Notes under the pieces: generated by a model
What the model was told of the DNA's origin: nothing
What the model saw: the letters and a program-made list of their open reading frames with translations, nothing else
Databases searched by the model: none
Made by a program: the position numbers and the translations under genes
Assembly (NCBI RefSeq): GCF_014647515.1
Contig: NZ_BMPI01000023.1
Span: 88,517-152,516, forward strand
DNA length: 64,000 nucleotides
Direction: 5' to 3'
DNA from: Dactylosporangium sucinum
Lineage (GTDB): Bacteria; Actinomycetota; Actinomycetes; Mycobacteriales; Micromonosporaceae
Part shown: positions 39,025 to 47,554 of the stretch, in pieces
Layout: every line of letters starts with the position of its first letter
Numbering within the stretch: position 1 is the stretch's first letter

Positions 39025-40235
39025 TTGGCGCCGATGGAGGCTTCGACGCACATGCCCTTCGTGCACGGCTTGGCCGGCACGAACACGCCCAGCTGGTCGG
39101 CGTCGATGCCGATGCGCTTGTCCGGGCCGAAGACGTACTTGCCGTTGGCGCCCTCGAAGGTGCTCTGGCCGACGAGCGCCTTCTTGATCTCGTCGGGGTC
39201 GGTCGACTTCGCCTGCTGCGACGCCTGCACGACCAGCAGCGCCCAGTCGAAGGACATCGCGCCGACGGTGTCGAGGGCGTTGAACGTGTCCTTGTTCTTC
39301 GCCTTGAGGTACAGCTTCACGAACTCGGCGGCCATGCCGGTCGGCTCCGCGCCCTCGGTGGACGACACGAACGTCTTGGCGATCGGGCCGGCGGCCAGAG
39401 TCGTCTTCATCCCGGCCGGGATCAGCTCGGACACCGACGGGTCGCCGATGCCGAGCACGCCGGACATCTGCGGGTTCCAGCCCAGCTTGCCGAGGCTGTT
39501 CATGGTGGCGACGAGCGGCGCGCCGTAGGACCAGACGATGAGCGACTTCGCGCCCGAGTCCTTGAGCTTGGTCAGCTGCGCGGTCACGTCGGTCGCGGTG
39601 CTGGGGAAGCTCTCCTTGACGATCTTCACGTTCGGGAACTTGCTCTTCGCGATCGACAGCGTGCGCTCCGACTGCGAGGTGCCGAACGCCGACGAGTCGT
39701 CGAGCATGGCGACCGTGTCGCCGGCCGAGGCGGCGTAGGACAGCAGCGGCTCGACCGAGGTGTCGCCGGAGGTGCCGGCGCCGGTGCTGAACGCGTACTT
39801 GTACCGCTTCGAGTCGCCGACGTCGTTGAGCACCGCGCCGATGCCGCCGGCCGTCGCGCCGGGCACCTTGGCCGAGTTCAGGAAGTCCTGCACCGGCGGG
39901 AACGCCTCGGTGGTGAACCAGATCGCGCTCACCTTGTCCTGCACCAGCTCGCGGGTCGCCGCGACGGCGGCGGTCGGCTCGCCCTTGGTGTCCTTCTGCT
40001 TGATCTCGATCTTCGTGCCGGGGTACTTGGCCTGCACGTACTCGGCGCCGGCCTGCAGGCCGACGAGGGCGACCTGGCCGCTGGGGGCGAGCGAGCCGGT
40101 CAGGGCGCCGACGAAGCCGATCGTGATCGTGGTGGATCCGCCGGTACCGCCGGAGTCCCCGCCCTTGTCGTCGCCGCACGCGGCGAGGACGAGGGAGGCG
40201 GAGCAGACCGCGGCTAACAGCACTCTTCGCTTCAT
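39021..40235 (-). CDS. Branched-chain amino acid-type (LivJ) substrate-binding lipoprotein
   Basis: 404 aa. Lipobox signal peptide (SLVLAACGD, Cys ~20) and a Gly/Ser linker are followed by a periplasmic-binding fold I protein: ITIGFVGALTGSLAPSGQVA, EIKQKDTKGEPTAAVAATRE, YAFSTGAGTSGDTSVEPLLS. This class binds amino acids but also aromatic and alicyclic acids (known). It is encoded after the transporter ATPase LivF and directly before the acyl-CoA dehydrogenases, so the ligand is probably a carboxylic acid degraded as a CoA ester (inference). Confidence 0.9.
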   Translation of the reverse strand: MKRRVLLAAVCSASLVLAACGDDKGGDSGGTGGSTTITIGFVGALTGSLAPSGQVALVGLQAGAEYVQAKYPGTKIEIKQKDTKGEPTAAVAATRELVQDKVSAIWFTTEAFPPVQDFLNSAKVPGATAGGIGAVLNDVGDSKRYKYAFSTGAGTSGDTSVEPLLSYAASAGDTVAMLDDSSAFGTSQSERTLSIAKSKFPNVKIVKESFPSTATDVTAQLTKLKDSGAKSLIVWSYGAPLVATMNSLGKLGWNPQMSGVLGIGDPSVSELIPAGMKTTLAAGPIAKTFVSSTEGAEPTGMAAEFVKLYLKAKNKDTFNALDTVGAMSFDWALLVVQASQQAKSTDPDEIKKALVGQSTFEGANGKYVFGPDKRIGIDADQLGVFVPAKPCTKGMCVEASIGAK

Positions 40236-40255
40236 GGAGGGGTGTCCCTTCTATG

Positions 40256-40942
40256 TCAAGACAGGTACGCGGTGTGCAGCACGTCGGGGAGTTCGGGGTC
40301 GGTGCCGCGCAGCCGGCGTTCGGCCCGGCCGTGGCGCAGGACGACGACGTCGGCGTCGAGCTGTTGCGCCACTTCGAGGCGCTGCTCGACCAGGAGGATG
40401 GCGAAGCCGGCGTCCCGCAGGTCGGCGAGGATGCCGACGGTGCGGTCGACGAGCTTCGGGGCGAGGCCGTTGGTCGGCTCGTCGAGCATGATCGCCTGGG
40501 GTGCCCCGGCGACGGCCCGGGCGATGGCGAGCATCTGCTGCTGGCCGCCGCTGAGCCCGCCGGCCTTGCGGTGCAGCAGGTCCCGCAGCTCGGGCAGCAG
40601 CCCGAGCGGGTCGACCGGGCTCGGCTCGCTCGCCCGGCCCGCGGCGACCTTGAGGTTCTCGGCGACGGTCAGGCTCTTGAACACGTGCCGGTTCTCCAGC
40701 ACGTGGCCGAGGCCGGCCCGGGCCCGGCGGCTCGCCGGGGTGCCGTCGAGCCGCTTGCCGCCGAGCTGGATGCCGCCGGTCGACGGCTCCAGGCCGCCGA
40801 TGCCGCGCAGGGTCGAGGTCTTCCCGGCGCCGTTCGCGCCGAGCAGCGCCACGCACTGGCCGGGCTCGACGGTGAGGGAGAGCCCGTCGACGGCGGTGAC
40901 GCCCCCGTAGCGGACGCGGAGCTCAGTGACTGTGAGCGTCAT
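40256..40942 (-). CDS. LivF-type ABC transporter ATPase
   Basis: 228 aa. Walker A LLGANGAGKTSTL, Q-loop LGHVLENRHVFKSLTVAENL, signature LSGGQQQMLAIARAV, Walker B AIMLDEPTNGL and the H-loop region are complete. The length is that of LivF, the shorter of the two Liv ATPases. ATG 40942 overlaps the stop of the LivM-LivG fusion gene as ATGA; the binding-protein gene starts 20 bp downstream. Confidence 0.92.
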   Translation of the reverse strand: MTLTVTELRVRYGGVTAVDGLSLTVEPGQCVALLGANGAGKTSTLRGIGGLEPSTGGIQLGGKRLDGTPASRRARAGLGHVLENRHVFKSLTVAENLKVAAGRASEPSPVDPLGLLPELRDLLHRKAGGLSGGQQQMLAIARAVAGAPQAIMLDEPTNGLAPKLVDRTVGILADLRDAGFAILLVEQRLEVAQQLDADVVVLRHGRAERRLRGTDPELPDVLHTAYLS

Positions 40943-42687
40943 CGGACCCCCATGTAGGCGGCGCGGACGCTGTCCACGTCGTGCAGCTCGGCGGGTGGCC
41001 CCTCCCACAGGACGGTGCCGAGGTCCAGCACCACCACCCGGTCGACCAGGCGGCCGATCATGTCGAGGTGGTGCTCGACCACCACGACCGCGACTCCGGC
41101 CGCGGCGACGTCGGCGACGACCCGCTCGAAGCCCTCGATCTCGCTCGCCGACAGCCCGGCGGCCGGCTCGTCGAGCAGCAGCACCCGCGGGCAGCCGCTG
41201 ATCGCCGTGGCCGCCTCCAGGAACCGCAGCTGGCCGTGGCTCATGGCCCGGCTCTCCCGGGTCATCGCCGCCCGGTCGGCCGGGTCGAGGCCGCCGAGCT
41301 CGAGCAGCCGGCGGACCGCCTGCCGGCAGGCCGCGAGCAGCTCGGGATCGGGCTCCCCGGCCGGGGCGGCGAGGGCCAGGTGCTCCTCGATGCTCATGCC
41401 GGGGAACGTCTTCGGGGTCTGGAACGTGCGGGCGACGCCGCGCCGGGCGATCGCCTCGGGGCTCAGGCCGCTGAGGTCGGTGTCCTGCAGGACCACCCGC
41501 CCACTGGTCGGCGGGTAGAGGCCGCAGACGACGTTGAGCATGGTCGTCTTGCCGGAGCCGTTGGGCCCGATGAGCCCGACGATCTCGCCGCGGTGCACGG
41601 TGAACGAGACGCCGTTGAGGGCGTAGACGCCGCCGAAGCTGCGCTTGACGTCGTGCGCCGTGAGCACCGGTTCGCCGGATTCGCGGGCCGGCACCGGCAC
41701 GGCCGGGGCGTCGGTGACGTGCTGCAGCGCCTTCGGCGCCGGGGCCGCCGACCGGCTGAACAGGCCCCGCGGGCGCAGCCGCATGAGCACGATGAGCAGC
41801 AGGCCGTAGACGATCGTGTTGACGTGCGGGTACTCGTCGAGCTGGAGCGGGACGAGCACCAGGATCAGCGCGCCCGCCAGCGGGCCCAGGCGCGAGCCGC
41901 TGCCGCCCAGCACCACCATGACCAGGAACAGGATCGAGAGGTTGGGCGAGAAGGCGTCGGGGGAGATGTACGCCGAGAGGTAGGCGAACAGCCCGCCGCC
42001 GAGCGCCGCGAACGCCGACCCGGCGGCGAACGCGGCGACCTTCGTCAGGTAGCCGGACACGCCGAGCGCGGAGGCGCCGATCGGCTCGTCGCGCACCGCC
42101 ACCGTGGCCTGCCCGAGCCGGGACAGCCGGTAGCGGCTGTGCAGCCAGAAGCACAGGCCCGTCACGACCGCGATCGCCGCCGGCACGACCCACAGCGAGT
42201 CGACCGGATCGCTCTTGAACCACAGCCTCGCGTCGATGCCGGAGATGCCGAACATGCCGCCGGTGACGCCGCGGAACTGGATGAGCATGTCGTTGACGAC
42301 GAGCACCAGGCCGAGCGAGATCATGGCGAGGCCGATGACGCCCAGCCGGCCGGCCGGGAAGCCGGTGGCCGCGCCGGCGACGAGGCCGCTCACCGCGCCG
42401 AGCAGCAGCGCGAGCCAGAACGGCCACTCGTAGGTGCCCGCGAGGACGGCCGTGACGTAGGCGCCGAGCGCGAACGCGGCGCCCTGGCCGAGCGACAGCG
42501 CGCCCGCGAAGCCGGTGGTGATGTTCAGGCCGAGCGCGGCGACGGCGTACACACAGATGAGCTGGATGACGTAGCCGTTGTACGACTGCGGGCCCGAGGC
42601 GAGCAGCACCAGCAGCGCGACGGCGGTGAGCAGGAGTCCCTGCAGGCTCGCCGGCAGCTGCCGCAGTTTCTGGATGGTCGCTCTCAT
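40939..42687 (-). CDS. LivM-LivG fusion: permease plus ATPase of a Liv-type ABC transporter
   Basis: 582 aa. The first ~315 residues are a LivM permease with about eight to ten membrane helices (ALSLGQGAAFALGAYVTAVL; SLGLVLVVNDMLIQFRGVTG; RYRLSRLGQATVAVRDEPIG). A ~30-residue Ala/Pro linker leads to a LivG ATPase (Walker A GPNGSGKTTML; Walker B RVLLLDEPAAGLS; H-loop VVEHHLD; C-terminal VRAAYMG). The signature motif reads SHGQLRFLEA rather than SGGQ. Start ATG 42687 overlaps the LivH stop. Permease-ATPase fusions occur in some Liv systems but most organisms keep the two genes separate. Confidence 0.9.
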   Translation of the reverse strand: MRATIQKLRQLPASLQGLLLTAVALLVLLASGPQSYNGYVIQLICVYAVAALGLNITTGFAGALSLGQGAAFALGAYVTAVLAGTYEWPFWLALLLGAVSGLVAGAATGFPAGRLGVIGLAMISLGLVLVVNDMLIQFRGVTGGMFGISGIDARLWFKSDPVDSLWVVPAAIAVVTGLCFWLHSRYRLSRLGQATVAVRDEPIGASALGVSGYLTKVAAFAAGSAFAALGGGLFAYLSAYISPDAFSPNLSILFLVMVVLGGSGSRLGPLAGALILVLVPLQLDEYPHVNTIVYGLLLIVLMRLRPRGLFSRSAAPAPKALQHVTDAPAVPVPARESGEPVLTAHDVKRSFGGVYALNGVSFTVHRGEIVGLIGPNGSGKTTMLNVVCGLYPPTSGRVVLQDTDLSGLSPEAIARRGVARTFQTPKTFPGMSIEEHLALAAPAGEPDPELLAACRQAVRRLLELGGLDPADRAAMTRESRAMSHGQLRFLEAATAISGCPRVLLLDEPAAGLSASEIEGFERVVADVAAAGVAVVVVEHHLDMIGRLVDRVVVLDLGTVLWEGPPAELHDVDSVRAAYMGVR

Positions 42688-43565
42688 ACGGCACGCACCG
42701 GGGCGGCGCCGAAGAAGCCGTGCGGGCGGACCAGGTACACGGCGAGCAGCAGCAGGAAGACGGCGACGTTGACGACCAGGCTGCCGACGTAGACGCCGGC
42801 GGCCTGGGTCGCCACCCCCACCACCAGACCCCCGACGAGGGCCCCGCCGATGCTGCCCATGCCGCCCATCGCGGTCGCGACGAAGCCGTAGAACGTGTAG
42901 GACAGGCCGAGCGACGGCGTGACCGGCTGGGTCGAGGCGACCAGCACCCCGGTCACCGCGGCGACCAGGGCCGACAGCACCATCGCCAGCTGCGAGGCGC
43001 GGGCCCGGGAGATGCCGATCGCCTCGGCGCCGTCCAGGTCGTCGGCGATCGCGCGCAGCTCCAGGCCGATGCGCGTGCGCCGGTAGAAGGCGGCGAGCAG
43101 GCCCGCCACGACGAACAGCGCGGCGACCGCGGCCAGCTCGGCCGGGGCGATCCGCAGCCCGCCGATCAGGTCGAACCGGTGGGCGCTGATGCCGTGCTTG
43201 AAGTTGCGGGCCTCGCCGCCGTAGGGCACGGCGAGGACCTCGGCGAGCACGACGCTGACGCCCAGGGTGGACAGCAGCCAGGAGACCGACTGGCCGGACT
43301 GCACGAACGGCCGGACCGCGGCCCACTCGACGGTCAGCGCGACCGCGATGAGCACGACGAGCGCGGCGACGTAGGCGAGCCAGGCCGGCAGGCCGGCGCC
43401 GACCGCGACCAGGATCGCCATCGGCATGAGCATGACCAGCTGCCCGTGGGCGAAGTTGATCACTCCGGTGGTGGAGAACAGGGTGGCGAACGCGACCGCG
43501 ACCAAGCCGTAGATCGCGCCGTCGGCCAGGCCTGGCACGAGGACGGACTGGAAGAACTGATGCAT
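42684..43565 (-). CDS. LivH-type ABC transporter permease
   Basis: 293 aa integral membrane protein with about eight helices. GLADGAIYGLVAVAFATLFS, TTGVINFAHGQLVMLMPMAI and the cytoplasmic IGLELRAIADDLDGAEAIGI loop (EAA-like) are typical of LivH. It is the first gene of a six-gene chain (livH, livMG, livF, binding protein, two acyl-CoA dehydrogenases) in which nearly every junction is an overlap. It is divergent from the hydratase/ligase operon, with an AT-rich promoter region between. Confidence 0.9.
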   Translation of the reverse strand: MHQFFQSVLVPGLADGAIYGLVAVAFATLFSTTGVINFAHGQLVMLMPMAILVAVGAGLPAWLAYVAALVVLIAVALTVEWAAVRPFVQSGQSVSWLLSTLGVSVVLAEVLAVPYGGEARNFKHGISAHRFDLIGGLRIAPAELAAVAALFVVAGLLAAFYRRTRIGLELRAIADDLDGAEAIGISRARASQLAMVLSALVAAVTGVLVASTQPVTPSLGLSYTFYGFVATAMGGMGSIGGALVGGLVVGVATQAAGVYVGSLVVNVAVFLLLLAVYLVRPHGFFGAAPVRAV

Positions 43566-43608
43566 GAGTGAAATCTCCCGGCGCAGGGGTGTGGCTCTTC
43601 CCGGGTGG

Positions 43609-43632
43609 TGTAAAAGATATATATGATTTGCA
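43609..43632. promoter_or_regulatory. AT-rich divergent promoter region
   Basis: A run centred on GATATATATG between the LivH and hydratase genes is sharply AT-rich in a GC-rich setting. It is the probable promoter and operator area for both divergent operons. A TetR-type regulator is encoded at the end of the plus-strand operon and is the natural candidate to bind here (inference). Confidence 0.45.
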
Positions 43633-43732
43633 CGACGCGGTCAAGCGGGTAGGTTGCCTGCTCAGGACCGCTCTGGTCCTTGTCGAGGAGAGGTGGGCCC
43701 TGGTGGCGGATGTCGAGCGCCGGTTCGGGACG

Positions 43733-43792
43733 GACGTTGGTCGATCTACCCTCGCGTCCGATGATCGACATGAGGGTAGATCGACCAACGTC
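43733..43792. repeat. Perfect palindromic element, copy 2 of a two-member family
   Basis: Perfect 21-bp arms at 43733-43753 and 43772-43792 surround an 18-nt loop. The outer arm sequence follows GACGTTGGYCGRTCTA, the same consensus as the element at 21560-21601. It lies 42 bp upstream of the chosen hydratase start. Repetition at two unrelated loci favours a dispersed palindromic repeat over a gene-specific operator. Confidence 0.82.
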
Positions 43793-43834
43793 AGTTCCAC
43801 GCCCGCCTGGCCGGAGCTGGAGGCGGACGCCGGC

Positions 43835-44599
43835 GTGCTGCTGAGCACCGTCGTCGGGCGGACGCTCGTCGTGACGCTCAACCGGCCGGACCGGGCCAAC
43901 GCCCTCGACGACGAGCTCATGGACGCCCTCGCCGGCCTGTGGGACCGCGTGGCCCGCAGCCGCGGCCTCCGGGCGATCGTGCTCACCGGCGCCGGCAAGG
44001 CGTTCTGCGCCGGGGCCGACGCCGGCATGCTCGCGCAGCCGCGCACCAAGGTCGGCGACACCGCCGCCGACGAGCTGGACTTCATGCCCGGCCCGCGGGT
44101 CGAGCTGCCGGTCATCGTCGCCGTCAACGGCGCCTGCGCCGGCGGTGGCCTGCACTTCGTCGCCGACGCCGACATCTGCGTCGCCTCGACCGCCGCCCGC
44201 TTCGTCGACCCGCACGTGAGCGTCGGCCAGGTCTCCGCCCTCGAACCGCTCCAGCTGCGCCTGCGGATGCGCGCCGACGTCCTGCGCCGCATGGTGCTGC
44301 TCGGCCGGCACGAGGTGCTCGGCGCCGAGGCCGCCGAGCGGGCCGGCCTCGTCTCCGAGGTGGTCGCCCCCGACGCCCTGCTCGACCGCGCCATGCAGCT
44401 CGCCGCCGCCGTCGGCGCCAACTCCCCGGAGGCGGTGCGGCTGAGCCGGCGGGTGCTGCGCACCTTCGAGGACCGGCTCATCGCCACCGACCTCGACCTC
44501 GGCTGGGAGCTGATCCAGCGGCACCGCGCCCACCCCGACGCCACCGAGGGCCCGGCCGCGTTCCTGGCCAAGCGCGACCCGTCCTGGACGGCGTCGTGA
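43835..44599 (+). CDS. Enoyl-CoA hydratase/isomerase
   Basis: 254 aa crotonase-fold enzyme. Oxyanion-hole and CoA motifs are GAGKAFCAGADAGML and NGACAGGGLHFVADADICV. GTG 43835 is preferred because upstream in-frame codons run through the palindromic element at 43733-43792 and do not look like protein; GGAGG lies ~12 bp upstream. Its stop overlaps the ligase GTG start (GTGA). The enzyme hydrates an enoyl-CoA formed by the acyl-CoA dehydrogenases of the divergent operon (inference). Confidence 0.85.
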   Translation: MLLSTVVGRTLVVTLNRPDRANALDDELMDALAGLWDRVARSRGLRAIVLTGAGKAFCAGADAGMLAQPRTKVGDTAADELDFMPGPRVELPVIVAVNGACAGGGLHFVADADICVASTAARFVDPHVSVGQVSALEPLQLRLRMRADVLRRMVLLGRHEVLGAEAAERAGLVSEVVAPDALLDRAMQLAAAVGANSPEAVRLSRRVLRTFEDRLIATDLDLGWELIQRHRAHPDATEGPAAFLAKRDPSWTAS

Positions 44600-46176
44600 G
44601 GCCGCCGGCGGGCGTGCTCGCCGGCTGGCGGGCCGCCGGACACCACACCGACGAGCGCATCGGGCACCTTCTCGAACTTCGTGCGGCCGCCTGGCCCGAC
44701 CGGCCGGCCGTCATCACGGCCGCCGGCGAGACCACGTTCGGCGCGCTCGCCGCCCGGTCGGCCGCCGTCGCCCGGACCCTGCTCGACGCCGGGGTCCGCC
44801 CGGGCGACGCCGTCTGCTGGTCGCTGCCGACCGGCCCCGACGCCGTGGCCGTCGCCGCGGCGCTGTGGCGGATCGGGGCGCTGAGCAGCCCGATCGTGCC
44901 GCTGTACGGGCCGCGGGAGATCGCCGCCGTGCTGGGCCAGATGCGTCCGGCCGCCGTGATCGTGGACGGCTCCGACCCGCGCCGCGACAATCCCGACGTG
45001 TTCGGCGAGGCGCTGCGCGCCGTCGGTCACGAGCCGGCGGCCCGGCTGCTCACCGCCGGGACCGCCGCGGGCTGGCGGGACGCCTTCGCGGCCGGCACCG
45101 GAGCGATCCCGGCCGGCGTGCAGCCGTCGGCGCCGGGGGAGGCGTGCCTGGTGCTGTTCACCAGCGGTACCGAGTCCGAACCCAAGGGCGTCCTGCACTC
45201 GGTCGCCGGCCTCCAGCACGAGCTGCGCACGACGATCGCGGAGTGGGGCCTGACGTTCCGCGACCGCATGGTGATGGCCTCGCCGATGACCCACATCACC
45301 GGGCTGCTGCAGGGGTTCATGATCCCGGCCCGGATCGGCGCCGCCGCCGTGCTCATGGAGCGCTGGGACGCCGGGGCGTGCGTCGACCTGGTCGACCGGA
45401 CCGGCGCCACCTACATGGCGGGCGCGACGCCGTTCCTGCGCGAGCTGCTGGCCGCCTACCAGGAACAGGGGCGGGACCGCTCGCCGCTGGTGCAGTACTG
45501 CTGCGGCGGCGCCGCCGTCCCGCCCGCCCTCGTCCGGGCCGCGCAGGACCTCGGCATCGCCGCGTACCGCATCTGGGGCATGACCGAGCTGCCCACCGCC
45601 ACCACCGCCAACGAGCTCGACCCGCTCGACCACCGCGCCGAGACCGACGGCCGGCCCGCGCCCGGCGTCGAGGTCCGGGTGGTCGACGGCGACCGGGACG
45701 TCGCGCCCGGCGAGGTGGGGGAGCTGCTGCTGCGCGCGCCGGAGCAGATGCTCGGCTACGTCCGCGCCGAGCTCGACGAGCGGGCGTTCGCGCCGGGCGG
45801 CTGGCTGCGCACCGGTGACCTGGGCTCGCTCGCCGCCGACGGGCAGGTGCGGGTGCAGGGCCGGCTCAAGGACATCATCAACCGCGGCGGTGAGAAGTTC
45901 AGCACGCGGGAGATCGAGCGGGCCCTCGAGACCCATCCGGACATCGACGTCGCGGCGGTGGTGGCGGTGCCGGGCGGCCGGCTCGACGAGCGCATCGGCG
46001 CCGTCGTCGTCTCGCACCGCACCGACTGGACCCTGGAAGAGCTGGGCCGGGCGGTCACCGGCCAGGGCCTCGCCAAGCGCAAGCAGCCCGAGCTGTTCCG
46101 CGTGGTGCCGGCCCTGCCGACGAACGCCACCGGCAAGATCGACAAGGCGGCCGTCGTGGCGCTGTTCGAGCGATGA
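44596..46176 (+). CDS. Acyl-CoA ligase (AMP-forming)
   Basis: 526 aa ANL-superfamily enzyme, most like cyclohexanecarboxylate/medium-chain acyl-CoA ligases. Motifs: A3 LVLFTSGTESEPKGVLHS, A5 YRIWGMTELP, A7 GWLRTGDLG, A8 GRLKDIINRGGEKFSTREIE, and A10 NATGKIDK with the catalytic lysine. It activates a carboxylic acid to its CoA ester, feeding the dehydrogenase/hydratase steps next to it. GTG 44596 overlaps the hydratase stop; its own stop overlaps the SDR start (ATGA). Confidence 0.9.
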   Translation: MRPPAGVLAGWRAAGHHTDERIGHLLELRAAAWPDRPAVITAAGETTFGALAARSAAVARTLLDAGVRPGDAVCWSLPTGPDAVAVAAALWRIGALSSPIVPLYGPREIAAVLGQMRPAAVIVDGSDPRRDNPDVFGEALRAVGHEPAARLLTAGTAAGWRDAFAAGTGAIPAGVQPSAPGEACLVLFTSGTESEPKGVLHSVAGLQHELRTTIAEWGLTFRDRMVMASPMTHITGLLQGFMIPARIGAAAVLMERWDAGACVDLVDRTGATYMAGATPFLRELLAAYQEQGRDRSPLVQYCCGGAAVPPALVRAAQDLGIAAYRIWGMTELPTATTANELDPLDHRAETDGRPAPGVEVRVVDGDRDVAPGEVGELLLRAPEQMLGYVRAELDERAFAPGGWLRTGDLGSLAADGQVRVQGRLKDIINRGGEKFSTREIERALETHPDIDVAAVVAVPGGRLDERIGAVVVSHRTDWTLEELGRAVTGQGLAKRKQPELFRVVPALPTNATGKIDKAAVVALFER

Positions 46177-46943
46177 CCCTGCTCCGGGGAAAGACCGTCG
46201 TCGTCACCGGCGCTGGGCACGGGCTCGGCCGCGCGTACGCGTTCGCCTGCGCGGCGGCGGGCGCCCGTGTGGTGGTCAACGACGTCGACGCGGAGGCGGC
46301 CGCGGCGGTGGCGGCCGAGGTCGGCGGCGTCGCCGAGCCGGGGTCGGTCGGCGACTGGTCGGTCGCGGAGCGGCTCGTTGCGACCGCCTGCCGGCGGTAC
46401 CACGGGATCCACGGCCTGATCGCGAACGCCGGCGTCACCCGGCTCGCCGCCCCGTGGGACCTCGGCGAGGCCGACCTGCGCCGGATCGCCGAGGTCAACG
46501 TGCTCGGCACCCAGTTCTGCGCCACCCACGCCATGCGTGCGATGGTGCGGCAGGGCGCCGGCGGGTCGATCGTCACCGTCGTGTCCGGCGCCCGGTTCGG
46601 CATCCCCGGCATGAGCGCGTACGGCGCCTCGAAGGGAGCCGTCGCCGCGATGACCGCCGGCTGGGCGCTCGACGGGGCGCCGCACGGCATCCGGGTCAAC
46701 GCCGTCTCGCCGCTCGCGCTCACCGACATGGCGGCCGTGGACGCGCGGCCGGACCGGCCCGTCCTCGGGCCGCCCGAGGACGTGGCGCCGGTCGTGGTCG
46801 CCCTGCTCAGCGACGCCACGCGCGGCGTCACCGGGCGGATCGTGCGATACGACGGCAGCGAGCTGAGCGTGTACGGCCCGGAGGGGCCGCGGCGGCTCGG
46901 GGCGGCCCGCGACGCGGGGACGATCGCCGCGCTGCTGCGGTGA
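46173..46943 (+). CDS. Short-chain dehydrogenase/reductase
   Basis: 256 aa. Cofactor motif TGAGHGLGRAYAF with the acidic NDVDAEAA favouring NAD; IANAGVT; catalytic Ser in TVVSGARFG and Tyr/Lys in MSAYGASKGAV. The C-terminal region lacks the usual FVDGG ending and instead ends in a longer GRIVRYDGSELSVYG tail, as in 3-hydroxyacyl-CoA dehydrogenase-like SDRs. It overlaps the ligase gene (ATGA) and probably performs the alcohol-oxidation step of the pathway. Confidence 0.86.
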   Translation: MTLLRGKTVVVTGAGHGLGRAYAFACAAAGARVVVNDVDAEAAAAVAAEVGGVAEPGSVGDWSVAERLVATACRRYHGIHGLIANAGVTRLAAPWDLGEADLRRIAEVNVLGTQFCATHAMRAMVRQGAGGSIVTVVSGARFGIPGMSAYGASKGAVAAMTAGWALDGAPHGIRVNAVSPLALTDMAAVDARPDRPVLGPPEDVAPVVVALLSDATRGVTGRIVRYDGSELSVYGPEGPRRLGAARDAGTIAALLR

Positions 46944-46960
46944 TCGCCTACGCTGCGAGG

Positions 46961-47554
46961 ATGGCATCACCAGCGCGCCGCGCCGAGCTCCTCGACCAGC
47001 TCCGGGACCTGTTCCTGGCCAAGGGGTTCGCGGCGTTCAGCATCGGTGACCTGACCGACCACCTGCGCTGCTCGCGGACCACGCTCTATGCGGTCGCACC
47101 GAGCAAGGAGCAGATCGTGCTGGCCGTGGTCCGGTCGTACTTCCGGGGCGCGGCCGAGCGCATCGAGGCCCGCGTGTCCGCCGCCGGCGGGCCGCGCGAC
47201 CGCCTCGCCGTCTACCTGGACGCGGTCGCCGCCGAGCTGCAGCCGGTGTCCGCCGAGTTCTTCGCCGACCTGGCCGGCTTCGGCCCGGGCAACGACATCT
47301 ACCAGGAGAACACCCGCTTCGCGGCGCGCCGGGTGCAGCGCCTGGTCGTCGAGGGCGTCGACGCGGGCGAGCTGCGCCCGGTCGACGCCTCGTTCGTCGG
47401 GGCCGCCGCCGCCCAGGTGATGGGCGCGATCCAGCGCGGCGAGATCCAGGCCGGCACGGGGCTGGACGCGGCCGAGGCCTACCGTCAGCTGGCCGACCTG
47501 GTCCTCGGCAGCCTTACCGCGGCGCCATCCGCAGCGCGCCGTCCATCCGGATGA
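46961..47554 (+). CDS. TetR-family transcriptional regulator
   Basis: 197 aa. HTH region: LDQLRDLFLAKGFAAFSIGD and LTDHLRCSRTTLYAVAPSKE. The helical C-terminal domain includes VSAEFFADLAGFGPGNDIYQ. ATG 46961 is preceded at 6 bp by a -10-like TACGCT, so it may be made from a leaderless transcript. A GTG at 46940 overlapping the SDR stop would instead give coupled translation. It likely controls the hydratase/ligase and Liv operons, and perhaps the operator at 49473-49510. The 3' end overlaps the SDR gene at 47514. Confidence 0.84.
   Translation: MASPARRAELLDQLRDLFLAKGFAAFSIGDLTDHLRCSRTTLYAVAPSKEQIVLAVVRSYFRGAAERIEARVSAAGGPRDRLAVYLDAVAAELQPVSAEFFADLAGFGPGNDIYQENTRFAARRVQRLVVEGVDAGELRPVDASFVGAAAAQVMGAIQRGEIQAGTGLDAAEAYRQLADLVLGSLTAAPSAARRPSG

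Noticed and set aside
43568..43834. N-terminal extension of the enoyl-CoA hydratase
   Set aside because: The extension would translate a perfect 21-bp-arm palindrome and the AT-rich promoter region, and has no homology to crotonases; GTG 43835 gives a normal start.
40939..46017. A minus-strand open frame of nearly 1,700 codons
   Set aside because: Only its last 582 codons (LivM-LivG) are protein-like. The rest is antisense to the ligase, hydratase and SDR genes and is rich in Arg/Gly/Pro from GC-biased third positions.
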